A stretch of DNA of 64,000 nucleotides from Paroceanicella profunda (GCF_005887635.2 NZ_CP040818.1:3316501-3380500); one strand, 5' to 3'; shown: positions 49,072 to 58,367, counted from the stretch's first letter. Made by a program: numbers and translations. Notes: generated by a model from the letters alone, not told the origin.

Positions 49072-49786
49072 CAGTCTCACCCTGGAGGGCGTGCACGCCG
49101 ACATCGCCCAGTACCACATTCTGCAGGGGGTGAACCTCAGCGTGCCCGAGGGCTCGGTCACCGTGCTGCTGGGGCGCAACGGCGTGGGCAAGACCACCAC
49201 GCTGCGCACCGTCATGGGCCTGTGGCAGGCGCATCGCGGCCGCATCCTGCTGGGGGGCGAGGACATCACCCGCCTGCCCACCCCGCGCATCGCCCGCGCC
49301 GGCGTGGGGTTCGTGCCTGAGGACATGGGCATCTTCTCCGACCTCACGGTGGCGGAGAACCTCACCCTCGCCGCCGTCTCCGGGCCCATCGACAGCGCCC
49401 GGCTCGACTGGCTGCTCGACGCCTTCCCGCCCCTGCGCACCTTCTGGGGCATGGCGGCGGGCAATCTCTCCGGCGGGCAGAAGCAGATGCTCTCCGTGGG
49501 CCGCGCGGTGATCGAGGAGCGCCGTCTCTACCTCATCGACGAGCCCTCCAAGGGCCTCGCGCCGGCCATCGTCACCACCCTCGCGCGCGCCCTGAAGCAG
49601 CTCAAGGCGCAGGGCGCCTCCATCCTGCTGGTGGAGCAGAACTTCTCCCTCGCCCGCGCCCTGGGCGACCACGCGGTGGTGATGGACGACGGCCGCACCA
49701 TCTGGGCCGGCCCCATGGCCACGCTTGCCGCCGACGCCGCACTGCAGGAGCGCCTGATGGGCCTGAGCATGGAGGCCCACGGATGA
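49064..49786 (+). CDS. ABC transporter ATP-binding protein, LivF-like
   Basis: A 240-residue partner ATPase. Walker A is GRNGVGKTT, the ABC signature is LSGGQKQ, Walker B is LYLIDEPSKGL and the H-loop region follows. The segment VGFVPEDMGIFSDLTV is typical of LivF proteins. The ATG at 49064 lies inside the end of the previous gene, so synthesis is coupled. Downstream, a 661-bp repeat-filled gap separates it from the permease genes, which is unusual for this operon type. Confidence 0.95.
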   Translation: MSDSLTLEGVHADIAQYHILQGVNLSVPEGSVTVLLGRNGVGKTTTLRTVMGLWQAHRGRILLGGEDITRLPTPRIARAGVGFVPEDMGIFSDLTVAENLTLAAVSGPIDSARLDWLLDAFPPLRTFWGMAAGNLSGGQKQMLSVGRAVIEERRLYLIDEPSKGLAPAIVTTLARALKQLKAQGASILLVEQNFSLARALGDHAVVMDDGRTIWAGPMATLAADAALQERLMGLSMEAHG

Positions 49787-49819
49787 CCGCCGCGCCCCGT
49801 CACACACGCTGCCTGCCCA

Positions 49820-50432
49820 CCCCGGACCGGCTCCGCCCCCCGAGTGCTCCCCTCCTCCCGGCGGCGGACTGCCGCGCCCTTGTGCCCGACCGTCCCCCGG
49901 TCGTGCCAGCCCCGGGAAGCAGGCCCTTGTCCCCTGCTGGTGCCCCGCTCCGCGCTCGCGGCGGCGCGTCCGGCAGCCGCGCAAGGAATAGCGCCACGAA
50001 CGGCCACGCCCTCCTGTCCGCCCCGGATCTGTTGCACTCCCCGAGGCCTCCACATGCGCCGGCGGCGGACCGCCACGGCCTTGCGCCCGGCCGCCCCCCG
50101 GTGGTGACAGCCCCGGGAAGCAGGCCCTTACCCCCCGCTGATGCCCCGCTCCGCACTCGCGGTGCCGCATCAGGCCGCAGCGCGGGGAGTGGCGCCGCGA
50201 CTGGCCACGCGCACCATCTACCCGCCCCGGATCGGCCGTGCCCCGCCAATGCTCCGCTCGTCCCGGGGATGGGCCGGCGCGGCCGTGTGCCCGACCGCCT
50301 CGCGGCGGTGCGGGCCCCGGGGAGCAGGTCCTTGCCCCCCGCCTGTGCCCCGCTCCGCGCTCGCGGCGGCGCGTCAGGCCGCAGCGCGGGGAGTGGCGCC
50401 GCGAATGGCCATGCCCTCCTGCCGCCCCCCGG
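49820..50432. repeat. ~202-bp tandem repeat, three units, inside the transporter operon
   Basis: Units begin at the CCCCGG boxes at 49820, 50021 and 50225, with a partial fourth at 50427; periods are 201, 204 and 202 bp. Shared blocks include CCCGGGAAGCAGG-type, GCCCCGCTCCGC and CTCGCGGCGGCGCGTC. Units 1 and 3 carry different small hairpins at the same place. The last partial unit supplies the bases just before the LivH ribosome site. No gene in the gap 49787-50447 is credible. Confidence 0.88.
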
Positions 50433-50447
50433 ACCGGAGTTCCGCGC

Positions 50448-51479
50448 ATGACGGCCGCCCCCGAACACGCCCCCACCTTCACCCGCGCCGGGCTCGGCCA
50501 GCGCATCACGCCCTGGCTGCCGGCGTTTCTGGTGCCGCTGATCATCCTCGCGGGGTTCGTGCTCATCGGCTCGGTCTCCTCCTGGCTCACGCTCACCGTG
50601 GCGGGGCTCGCCATGGGGATGATGCTCTTCGTGATGGCCTCGGGGATGACGCTGGTCTTCGGGCTTATGGACGTGATCAACTTCGGCCATGGCGCCTTCA
50701 TCTCGGTGGGCGCCTTCGTGGGGGTGACGGTGCTGCTGTGGCTCGCGCCGCTGGCGGCGGCCGGCTCCGTGGCGCTGAACCTCACGGCCATGGGAGCGGC
50801 CATCCTCGGCGCCATGCTCGCCACCGGGGCGATGGGCTGGGCCTTCGAGCGGGTGGTGGTGCGCCCGGTCTACGGCGCGCACCTGAAGCAGATCCTCGTC
50901 ACCATGGGCGGGCTGATCGTGGCCGAGCAGCTGATCTACGTGATCTGGGGCCCGCAGGAGATCTACATCCTGCGCCCGGAGGCGCTGAAGGGCGCGGTCA
51001 CCTTCCTCGGCGCGGCCATCGAGAAATACCGGCTGGTGGCGGTGGGCATCGGCCTGGTGCTGTTCCTCGCCATGCGCCTCGTGCTCACACGCACGCGCAT
51101 CGGCCTGCTGGTGCGCGCGGGCGTGGAGAACGGCGAGATGGTGCGCGCGCTGGGCTACCGCATCGACCGGGTGTTCATCGGCGTGTTCATGGCAGGCTCG
51201 GCGCTGGCCGGGCTCGGCGGGGTGATGTGGGCGCTCTATGCCCAGCTCATCACCGCGCACATGGGCAACGAGCTGATGGTGACCGTGTTCATCGTGGTGA
51301 TCATCGGCGGGCTCGGCTCGGTGGAGGGCTGTTTCCTCGGGGCGCTCATGGTGGCGCTCACGCAGAATTACGTCGCCTTCCTCGCGCCGAAGCTGGCGCT
51401 GGTCTCCACCATCGCGCTGATGGTGGTGATCCTGATGTGGCGGCCGCAGGGCATGATGCCCGTGGTGAAGGCAAGGTGA
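50448..51479 (+). CDS. ABC transporter permease, LivH-like
   Basis: A 343-residue inner-membrane permease with eight or more helices. The conserved motif GMTLVFGLMDVINFGHGAF is characteristic of LivH, and the C-terminal region VTVFIVVIIGGLGSVEGCFLGALMVALTQNY matches the family's coupling-helix area. The ATG at 50448 is chosen because GGAG precedes it by about 9 bases and the longer upstream frame is repeat sequence. It comes after the repeat array and is 7 bases before livM. Confidence 0.93.
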   Translation: MTAAPEHAPTFTRAGLGQRITPWLPAFLVPLIILAGFVLIGSVSSWLTLTVAGLAMGMMLFVMASGMTLVFGLMDVINFGHGAFISVGAFVGVTVLLWLAPLAAAGSVALNLTAMGAAILGAMLATGAMGWAFERVVVRPVYGAHLKQILVTMGGLIVAEQLIYVIWGPQEIYILRPEALKGAVTFLGAAIEKYRLVAVGIGLVLFLAMRLVLTRTRIGLLVRAGVENGEMVRALGYRIDRVFIGVFMAGSALAGLGGVMWALYAQLITAHMGNELMVTVFIVVIIGGLGSVEGCFLGALMVALTQNYVAFLAPKLALVSTIALMVVILMWRPQGMMPVVKAR

Positions 51480-51486
51480 GGGCCAC

Positions 51487-52554
51487 ATGACCATCCTCTC
51501 GGGAAACCGGCCCGGCTCCCTGCCGCTCGCCCTGCTGCTGCTGGCGGTGGTGGGCTGCCTCGCCCTCGCACCCTTCCTGTTTCCCGGAACGCGGGCGCTC
51601 GATACGGCGGCGAAGATCTGCATCTTCATCCTGCTCGCGGCCTCCTACGACCTCACGCTGGGCTATGGCGGCATCGTGAGCTTCGCCCACACGATGTTCT
51701 TCGGGCTGGGTGCCTACGGCGTGGCGCTGATGCTGGAGCATCTGGGCCGCGGCTGGCTGCCCATGCTCGCCGGCGCCGGGCTGGGGGCGCTGGCGGCGGC
51801 GGTGCTGGCCCTGCTCATCGCGCTGTTCAGCCTGCGGGTGCGGGCGATCTTCTTTGCCATGATCACCCTTGCCGTGGCCTCGGCCATGGCGGTGCTGGTG
51901 AGCCAGCTCTCCGGCCTCACCGGCGGCGAGGACGGGCTGAACTATCAGATCCCGCGTGAGCTCACCCCCGCCTTCCGCGTCGGCAGCCTGTTCGGCGTCA
52001 CGGTGAACGGCAAGATCCTGAACTACTACCTGGTGTTCGCCGGCTGCGCGCTCCTGTTCCTGCTCCTGCTGCGCATCGTCTCCTCGCCCTTCGGCCGGGT
52101 GCTGGAGGCGATCCGCGAGAATGATTTCCGCGCCGAGGCGATCGGCTACCCGGTGCTGCGCTACCGGGCGGCGGCCACCTGCATCTCGGCGGCGGTCGCG
52201 GCGCTGGCGGGTGCGCTCTACGCCATATGGCTGCGCTACGTGGGCCCGGGCACCACGCTCTCGATGGAGATCATGATCGACATCCTGCTGATGGTGGTGA
52301 TCGGCGGCATGGGCACGATGTATGGCGCCATCCTCGGCGCCACGCTCTTCGTGCTGGCCCAGACCTACCTGCAGGACCTGATGGGCGCCGGGGCCGAGGC
52401 GCTCTCCGCCGTGCCGCTGGCGGCCCGGCTGCTCGACCCGGACCGCTGGCTGCTGTGGCTGGGCATGCTCTTCATCCTCAGCGTCTACTTCTTCCCTACA
52501 GGGGTTGTGGGGCGTCTTCGGGCAATGGCGGCGCGTTCCGCGCGATCCACATGA
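51487..52554 (+). CDS. ABC transporter permease, LivM-like
   Basis: A 355-residue partner permease. Characteristic segments are YDLTLGYGGIVSFAHTMFFGLGAYG near the start, AIRENDFRAEAIGY (cytoplasmic loop) and VVIGGMGTMYGAILGATLFVLAQTYLQDL. The last ~20 codons overlap, on the opposite strand, the end of the MFS exporter gene by 59 bases. No terminator is visible for either gene, as each lies in the other's coding end. Confidence 0.93.
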   Translation: MTILSGNRPGSLPLALLLLAVVGCLALAPFLFPGTRALDTAAKICIFILLAASYDLTLGYGGIVSFAHTMFFGLGAYGVALMLEHLGRGWLPMLAGAGLGALAAAVLALLIALFSLRVRAIFFAMITLAVASAMAVLVSQLSGLTGGEDGLNYQIPRELTPAFRVGSLFGVTVNGKILNYYLVFAGCALLFLLLLRIVSSPFGRVLEAIRENDFRAEAIGYPVLRYRAAATCISAAVAALAGALYAIWLRYVGPGTTLSMEIMIDILLMVVIGGMGTMYGAILGATLFVLAQTYLQDLMGAGAEALSAVPLAARLLDPDRWLLWLGMLFILSVYFFPTGVVGRLRAMAARSARST

Positions 52555-53758
52555 CATAGAGCGTGGTGAGGATGGAGAGCAGCGAGGCCCCCAGCATCAC
52601 CCCCAGCAGCGGATAGGCCCCCCAGCCCGGCCGCAGCAGCGCGCCGGGCAGCGAGGCCAGCACCGCGCCGCCGCCGACCATCAGCGCCCCGGCCAACCCC
52701 GCCGCCGAACCGGCCAGGTGCGGGCGCACGGAGAGCGACCCCGCCGTGCCGTTCGACATCAGCAGCCCGTTGCCCAGCCCCACGAAGATCGCCGGGCCGA
52801 ACAACGTGGCGGCATGGGTGCCCCCCGCCAGGAACAGGGCGGCGGAGAGCACGATGCCGAAGGTGCTGCACAGCGCGCCATAGGCGATCATCCGGTTGAT
52901 CCCCACGCGCGAGGAATAGGCTCCCGACAGGAAGTTCCCCGCCATGAAGCCCAGCGGCACGCAGCCGAACCAGTAGCCCAGCTCGATCGGCTCCAGCCCC
53001 AGCACGTGGTCCGCCACCCAGGGCGCGCCGCCGAGGAAGGCGTAGAACGTGCCCGCCCCGAAGGCTGTGGTGAGCGAATAGCCCCAGAAGCGGCGGGAGC
53101 GGAACAGCTCCGGATAGGCGCGGAACTGCGCGCCCAGGCTGGAGGAGCGGGTGTGGTTTGTCTCGCCCATGTCCGCCCAGGTGAGGCCGAGCACCAGCGC
53201 ACCGAACACGAACAGCGCCCAGAAGTTGGACTGCCAGCCCGCCAGCTGCTCCAGCGCACCGCCCAGCGTGGGCCCCACCATCGGCATCACCGCCATGCCC
53301 ATGGTGATGTAGCCGATCAGGCTGGCCGCCTTGTCGGGCGAGACCATGTCGCGCACCACCGCGCGCGACAGCACCAGCCCCGAGGCCACGCCCGCCTGCA
53401 GCAGCCGGCAGGCCAGGAAGGTCTCGATGCCCGGCGCATAGATGCACCCCAGCGTGGCAAGCAGGAACACCGCGAGGCAGGCGATCATCACCGGCCGGCG
53501 GCCGAACCGGTCCGACAGCGGGCCGATCATCAGCTGCACCACTCCGGTCATCGCCATGTAGCCCGAGACGGTGAGCTGGATCACCGAATACTCGGTGCCG
53601 AACCACTGCGCCATGCGCGGCAGCGACGGCAGGAAGATGTTCATCGCCAGGGTGGCGATACCGGCCATCAGCATCAGGGTGACGACATGTGGCGGGCTTT
53701 TCCGGTCGAGGAACTGTGGGGATCTGCGCAAGGGTCGGACTGCTATATGAAATTGCAT
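52496..53758 (-). CDS. MFS drug efflux transporter, Bcr/CflA family
   Basis: A 420-residue transporter with 12 predicted helices. Helix 1 is VVTLMLMAGIATLAMNIFLPSLP, followed by the MFS loop motif GPLSDRFGRRPVMI and motif C-like GMAVMPMVGPTLGGAL, typical of H+ antiporters such as Bcr (bicyclomycin, sulfonamide) and CflA. The start at 53758 (MQFHIAV) gives a normal N-terminus; a longer open frame upstream is low-complexity. The 3' end overlaps livM by 59 bases in antisense. The 279-base gap to the ribokinase gene shows nothing. Confidence 0.92.
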   Translation of the reverse strand: MQFHIAVRPLRRSPQFLDRKSPPHVVTLMLMAGIATLAMNIFLPSLPRMAQWFGTEYSVIQLTVSGYMAMTGVVQLMIGPLSDRFGRRPVMIACLAVFLLATLGCIYAPGIETFLACRLLQAGVASGLVLSRAVVRDMVSPDKAASLIGYITMGMAVMPMVGPTLGGALEQLAGWQSNFWALFVFGALVLGLTWADMGETNHTRSSSLGAQFRAYPELFRSRRFWGYSLTTAFGAGTFYAFLGGAPWVADHVLGLEPIELGYWFGCVPLGFMAGNFLSGAYSSRVGINRMIAYGALCSTFGIVLSAALFLAGGTHAATLFGPAIFVGLGNGLLMSNGTAGSLSVRPHLAGSAAGLAGALMVGGGAVLASLPGALLRPGWGAYPLLGVMLGASLLSILTTLYVMWIARNAPPLPEDAPQPL

Positions 53759-54037
53759 GGACCGCGAGCCTAGACGGCTGCCGCCCTCCTGTCCATGCGA
53801 CCTGGGTGCCGAGGCGCTGGCGGAGCCCCGACCGCGCGCCCGCGCCTCGGGTTGGTCGACCTTCGGTGTCCCCGGCGGCGGGCCGCCTGTCTCAGGGCTC
53901 CGCGCGGCCGGCAACGTGCCGGCGCCCGCTCGCCCGGGCCAGCCGGCCCACCCGCGCCGGAGGCACCCGGCGGCCCGGACCGGCCACCCTGGGCCGCGCC
54001 CCGGGGACCGGCCGCGTCCCGGGCGCAGGCACCGCGG

Positions 54038-54961
54038 TCATGCCAGCAGGCGCTCGACCTCCGCGCGCCGGGGCATGGAGGCCGCCGCACCGGGGCGCGA
54101 GACGGAGAGGGCCGCCGCCGCGCAGCCGAAGCGCACCGCGTCCACCGGCTCCGCCCCTTCCGCCAATGCGGTGGCGAAGGCGCCGTTGAAGGCGTCACCC
54201 GCGCCGGTGGTCTCCACCACCGCGCCGGGCTCGAAGGCCGGGACGACCAGCGAGGCGTCCGCGTCATGGTAGAGCGCGCCGGCCGCGCCGAGGGTGACGA
54301 TCACCGCCTTCGCCCCGCGCCGCAGCAGCACCTCGGCGGCCTCCCGCGCGCCCTCCACGCCGGAGACGGGCACGCCGGTGAGCATCTCCGCCTCGGTCTC
54401 GTTCGGGGTGACGTAGTCGCACAGGCCGATCAGCGCAGCGTCCAGTTGCGCGGCCGGGGCGGGGTTCAGGATGGTGACGGCGCCGGCCGCGCGGCCGATC
54501 TCCAGAAACCGCCGGGCGGCGTCCAGCGGCTGCTCGAGCTGGGTCATCACCACGCGGGAGCGGGCGATGTCCGCCCGCCGCGCCTCGATCAGCGCCGGGG
54601 TGATGCCCGCCGCCGCGCCGGGGCTGATGATGATGGCGTTCTCGCCGCGCGCATCGTCGACGAGAATGCAGGCGGCGCCGGTGGCCTCGTCCGCCACCGT
54701 CTCCACGCAAGGGGTCACGCCGGCCTCGCGCCACACCGCCTGCGCCATCTCCCCGAAGGCGTCCGCGCCCAGGCGCGAGAGGAAGCGCACCTCCGCCCCC
54801 AGCCGGCCGGCGGCCACGGCCTGGTTCGACCCCTTGCCGCCGGGGCCGAGCACGAAGCCTGCGCCAAGCAGGGTCTCGCCCCAGGCCGGCAGGCGCGCGG
54901 TGCGGTAGGTGGTGTCGGCGACGAACACGCCGAGGATGGCAATGCCGGAAAGCTCGCTCAT
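54038..54961 (-). CDS. rbsK: Ribokinase
   Basis: A PfkB-family sugar kinase that phosphorylates D-ribose at O5 so it can enter the pentose phosphate pathway. The 307-residue protein shows the sugar-binding GPGGKGSNQAVAAGRLGA near residues 38-55 and the second signature TTGAGDAFNGAFA with the catalytic Asp. VTPNETEAEMLTG is typical of ribokinase. The start at 54961 (MSELSG) is used; the further open frame is Gly/Arg-rich non-coding sequence. No ribose transporter is next to it. A degenerate tandem-repeat region lies upstream. Confidence 0.93.
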   Translation of the reverse strand: MSELSGIAILGVFVADTTYRTARLPAWGETLLGAGFVLGPGGKGSNQAVAAGRLGAEVRFLSRLGADAFGEMAQAVWREAGVTPCVETVADEATGAACILVDDARGENAIIISPGAAAGITPALIEARRADIARSRVVMTQLEQPLDAARRFLEIGRAAGAVTILNPAPAAQLDAALIGLCDYVTPNETEAEMLTGVPVSGVEGAREAAEVLLRRGAKAVIVTLGAAGALYHDADASLVVPAFEPGAVVETTGAGDAFNGAFATALAEGAEPVDAVRFGCAAAALSVSRPGAAASMPRRAEVERLLA

Positions 54962-55095
54962 GAGATGCCTCGTGTGGCGAGGGAACCCGCCCCTCCGCGG
55001 CCCGGGCGGGCCGGCCCCCCGGGGCCGCGACCTTAGCCCGACGCCCCGGCGTCCGCCAGCCCGCCAGCCCGGCAACGGGGCGCGATCCCGCTCCG

Positions 55096-55440
55096 CCTGT
55101 CACGAGGAACCGTGCCCCGTCCGGGGCAGGTGCGGCTGTGCGTGCGGTGAGCGATGCATCCCGAACGCCCCCGCGTCCGCCAAGCCGCGATCCCGCTCCG
55201 TCGGGCGCAAGACCTTGCGCACCGTCCGTTACGAAGGGCCGCGTTCCACCCTGGGTGGGCGCGACTGGGCCTGTGGTGAGGTATTCATTCGAAAAGCCCC
55301 AAGCCTCCGCCAACCCGCTCCGCCGAGGCGCCGGACCCTGCGCACTGCCTGTCAAGCAGGGCCACGCCCCACCCCGGGTGGGCACGGCTGCACATGGGGT
55401 GAGCGCTGTCTCGCGAAGGCTCCGGCCGCGGGCTGTGCGG
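55096..55440. repeat. Degenerate ~125-bp tandem array with palindromic cores
   Basis: Two and a half or so units start near 55097, 55226 and 55349. About 17-20 bases into each unit sits a palindromic core, but its sequence differs: GCCCC/GGGGC at 55114-55127, CCACCC/GGGTGG at 55246-55258 and CCCACCC/GGGTGGG at 55368-55382. The array is in the 566-bp gap 54962-55527 between ribokinase and the vanB-like gene. Outside the array that gap shows nothing else. Confidence 0.6.
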
Positions 55441-55527
55441 ACACGGCATTGCCACCGCGCCCTCCCCGGAGGAGGGGGCGGGCGCGGCCCGGGCAGGACG
55501 GCTCGGCCCGGGCCGCGCAGCCCGGAG

Positions 55528-56547
55528 TTACCCCGCGGTCGCGGGTTCGGCCTCGCGCGCCGGCACGCCCTCGGGCGCCGCGGCGCGGAAGCCGGTGTCG
55601 ATCACCACACGCCCGCCCACGGCGCGGGAAACGCAGGCGCACATGCGCGTGCCCTCGGCCTTCTGCGCATCGGAGAAGAACACGTCGCGGTGGTCGATCT
55701 CCGCCGTCGCCTCCAGCACGGGCACGGCGCAGAGACCGCATTCCCCGCGCCGGCAGTCCGAGATCACGTCCACGCCCACCCGGGCGAGCGCGTCGATGAT
55801 GCTCTCGTTGCGCGCCACGGTTGCCGAAAGGCCGGTGTCGGCGGAGACCACCTCGAACTCCTCCGTCGGGTGCAGCCCGCTGTCGCCGAAGATCTCGTAG
55901 CGCAGGTCCGGCAGCGGGCGGTCCGAGGCCACCCACGCCCGGCGCACCGCGTCGAGCAGCGGCATCGGCCCGCAGATGTAGAGCTGCGCACCGGGAGAGA
56001 GCGCCGCGATCTCCGCAGCCGCGTCGATGAAGGCGACCTCTGCATCCTCGAACAGGCGCAGGTTCACCCCGGCCAGGCCCTCCACCTCGTCCAGAAACGC
56101 CATCGCCGCGCGGTTGCGCGCGGCATAGAGGAACTGCATCCGCGCGCCGCGCCGCGACAGCTCGCGCGCCATGCCCACCACGGGCGTGATGCCCACGCCG
56201 CCGGCGATCACGAGATACTCCGGCCGGTCCATCTGCAGCTCGAAGCGGTTCTCCGGCGAGGTGACGCGCAGCCGGTCCCCGGCCTTCAGGCTCCACATGT
56301 AGCGCGAGCCGCCCTTCGAGGTGTCCGACAGCTTCACCCCGATGCGGTATTGCCCGCCGGGCGCCGGCAGCAGCGAGTAGGAGCGCGTCTCCTGCCGCCC
56401 CTCCACCAGCACGTCCACGTCGATATGGGCGCCGGGCTGGTAGGGGTAGACCCTGCCGCCCAGGTCGATCACCAGTTCCCGGATGGCCGTTCCCGCCTCG
56501 CGGGCCGAGACCACCTGTGCCATGAAAACTTCAGCCTTTCCGCGCAT
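55528..56547 (-). CDS. vanB: Vanillate O-demethylase oxidoreductase (PDR/VanB family)
   Basis: The reductase that passes electrons from NAD(P)H to the VanA oxygenase. The 339-residue protein has an FMN-binding barrel (ETRSYSLLPAP), a nucleotide-binding domain (IAGGVGITPVVGMA and YICGPMPLLDAV) and a C-terminal plant-type [2Fe-2S] domain with Cys in DCRRGECGLC and RMCACVSRA. The start is ATG 56547, with GGGAG 8 bases upstream inside the end of vanR; an in-frame ATG at MAQVV is an alternative. It ends in a Gly/Ala/Glu-rich tail. Third gene of the vanA-vanR-vanB set. Confidence 0.9.
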   Translation of the reverse strand: MRGKAEVFMAQVVSAREAGTAIRELVIDLGGRVYPYQPGAHIDVDVLVEGRQETRSYSLLPAPGGQYRIGVKLSDTSKGGSRYMWSLKAGDRLRVTSPENRFELQMDRPEYLVIAGGVGITPVVGMARELSRRGARMQFLYAARNRAAMAFLDEVEGLAGVNLRLFEDAEVAFIDAAAEIAALSPGAQLYICGPMPLLDAVRRAWVASDRPLPDLRYEIFGDSGLHPTEEFEVVSADTGLSATVARNESIIDALARVGVDVISDCRRGECGLCAVPVLEATAEIDHRDVFFSDAQKAEGTRMCACVSRAVGGRVVIDTGFRAAAPEGVPAREAEPATAG

Positions 56548-56550
56548 GTT

Positions 56551-57300
56551 TCACTCCCTGTTTCTTATGAGGTGCAGCCCGGGCACGGCGCCTTCCGGCA
56601 CGCCGGACCGGGTGATGATTTCCAGGTTCCGGCGGGCGATGCGCGCATGCTCGCGCATCAGCATCTCCGCCCGCATGCCCTGGCGCAGGGCGATCGCCTC
56701 CAGCACCGCCCGGTGCTGGGACTGGGCGATGACCAGCGAATGCTTCGCCTCGGCGCTGGTGCCATGGGTGTCCACGAAGGCGGAGGGCCCGGCGAAAGGC
56801 AGCGCCACCACCCGCTCCAGCTGCTCGCGCAACACCGAGGAGCGCGCGCAGGCCAGCACCGCCTCATGGAAGGCGCGGTTGAGGGCGATGTAGGCCTGCA
56901 TGTCCAGCGGGTCTGCCGCCAGCACGGTGTCGAGCGCGTCGAGCGTATCCTCCAGCTCGCGGATGCGGGCCGGCTCCACGCCACGCTCGGCGGCGAAGCG
57001 CGCGGCGGTGCCCTCCAGCACGCCGCGCAGCTCGATGGCGTCGACCATCTCCTGCCAGGAGAAGCCGCGCACCTCGAAGCCGCCACCGCTGAGCGCGGTG
57101 AGCAGCCCCTCGTGCTCCAGCCGGATCAGCGCCGCGCGCACCGGGGTGCGCGAGACGCCGAGCCGCTCGACCATCACCAGCTCGGACACCCGGTCCCCCG
57201 GCGCCAGTTCCCGGTCCAGGATGAGCTGGCGGATGCCCAGCAGCGCGGAGACGGTCTGGCTCTCGGCCGGGCGGGCGCCGGCGGGGCGCGCCCCGCTCAT
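56551..57300 (-). CDS. vanR: GntR-family (FCD) regulator of the vanillate genes
   Basis: A 249-residue regulator with an N-terminal winged helix (LILDRELAPGDRVSELVMVERLGVSRTPVRAALIRLEHEG) and a C-terminal FCD effector domain carrying metal/ligand His residues (for example LNRAFHEAVL and EHARIARRN). The start at 57300 overlaps the vanA stop by four bases. It is placed between vanA and vanB, so it is made together with the enzymes it most likely represses. Vanillate as inducer is inferred from context. A perfect palindrome upstream of vanA is its likely operator. Confidence 0.88.
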   Translation of the reverse strand: MSGARPAGARPAESQTVSALLGIRQLILDRELAPGDRVSELVMVERLGVSRTPVRAALIRLEHEGLLTALSGGGFEVRGFSWQEMVDAIELRGVLEGTAARFAAERGVEPARIRELEDTLDALDTVLAADPLDMQAYIALNRAFHEAVLACARSSVLREQLERVVALPFAGPSAFVDTHGTSAEAKHSLVIAQSQHRAVLEAIALRQGMRAEMLMREHARIARRNLEIITRSGVPEGAVPGLHLIRNRE

Positions 57301-58367
57301 TCGGCGGCCATGGCCCGGTTCTCGTCCGCCACCATGCGGTCGATGATGCGCCGGGCCCACATCGCGCCGCCGTCGATGTTGAGGTTGTAGAACACGTGGT
57401 CGGGGTTTTCCGCGATGGCGCGCTGCTGGGCCTCCAGGATGATGTAATCTTCGCCGAAGATCTTCGCGACACCCTCGCGCAGCTCATGGGTGCGGCGCTG
57501 GTTCCCGAGGTCGAAGTTGCGCGAGAAACCCCAGAAGTAGTGGCAGGTGGTGTCGGTCTCGGGCGTGATGGTGTTGAGCACGAAGCCGTTCACGCCCGCG
57601 CTGCGGTCGCCCTGCAGCGCACCGGTGCCGGCCAGCGCCACGCCTACGTCGATCGCGATGGTGCAGGGCGCCTCGAAATTGATGATCTGCCAGCGGTCCA
57701 CGTTGCCCGGCTTGCCCAGCTGCGCGCGCCAGAACGGCGGCGGGTCGATGTTCTCCATCCAGCGGGTCACCGTGGCGGTCTTGCCGGAATGGGTCACGGT
57801 GAAGGGCGCCTCGGCCACGGCGGAATTGCCGATGGAACTGCCATGCACGTAGGTCTCGTGGGTGAGGTCCATCAGGTTGTCGACGATGAGCCGGTAGTCG
57901 CATTCCACGCGGATCAGCTTGCCGTCGCCTTCCCAGTCCGGATGGTCCATCCAGTGCAGGTCCGGCACCAGGGCCGGGTCCGCCAGCGCGGGGTCGCCGG
58001 TCCAGAGCCAGACGAAGCGGTGGCGTTCCACCAGCGGGTAGCTGCGCACGCAGGCGGAGGGGTTGATGGTCTCCTGGGAGGGCATGTATACACACCGTCC
58101 CGAATCATTGTACTTCAGCCCGTGGTAGGGGCAGACGATGGTGTCCCCCTCCAGATGCCCGCCGGAGAGCGGCACCAGCCGGTGCCAGCAGGCATCGGCC
58201 AACGCCACGGCGCTGCCATCCTGCTTGCGGTACATCACTATGGGATTGTTGGCGATTTTGCGCGACAGCGGAGCGCGGGTGACCTCGTGGTCCCAGGCCG
58301 CCGCATACCAGGCATTGCGCGGGAAGGTGGGCGACGCCTGTGTGAAGTCGGATTCCGACCTTTGCAT
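57297..58367 (-). CDS. vanA: Vanillate O-demethylase oxygenase subunit (Rieske type)
   Basis: VanA is the Rieske non-haem iron oxygenase that removes the methyl group of vanillate to give protocatechuate and formaldehyde. The 356-residue protein has the Rieske ligands in CWHRLVPL and CPYHGLKY (Cys-x-His ... Cys-x2-His) and the mononuclear iron site in DNLMDLTHETYVHG. GGAGGAA lies 7 bases before the ATG at 58367. Related aromatic O-demethylases share this architecture, so the exact substrate is likely but not proved. No protocatechuate or formaldehyde genes are adjacent. Confidence 0.92.
   Translation of the reverse strand: MQRSESDFTQASPTFPRNAWYAAAWDHEVTRAPLSRKIANNPIVMYRKQDGSAVALADACWHRLVPLSGGHLEGDTIVCPYHGLKYNDSGRCVYMPSQETINPSACVRSYPLVERHRFVWLWTGDPALADPALVPDLHWMDHPDWEGDGKLIRVECDYRLIVDNLMDLTHETYVHGSSIGNSAVAEAPFTVTHSGKTATVTRWMENIDPPPFWRAQLGKPGNVDRWQIINFEAPCTIAIDVGVALAGTGALQGDRSAGVNGFVLNTITPETDTTCHYFWGFSRNFDLGNQRRTHELREGVAKIFGEDYIILEAQQRAIAENPDHVFYNLNIDGGAMWARRIIDRMVADENRAMAAE

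Noticed and set aside
49820..50432. 202-bp array considered as an insertion sequence or integron element
   Set aside because: No transposase or integrase frame, no terminal inverted repeats and no target duplication.
54264..55385. Minus-strand open frame that reads the ~125-bp repeats as related peptides upstream of ribokinase
   Set aside because: It runs out of frame into rbsK, which is a good gene. No start signal or domain is present, though the repeat period being near a multiple of three was noted.
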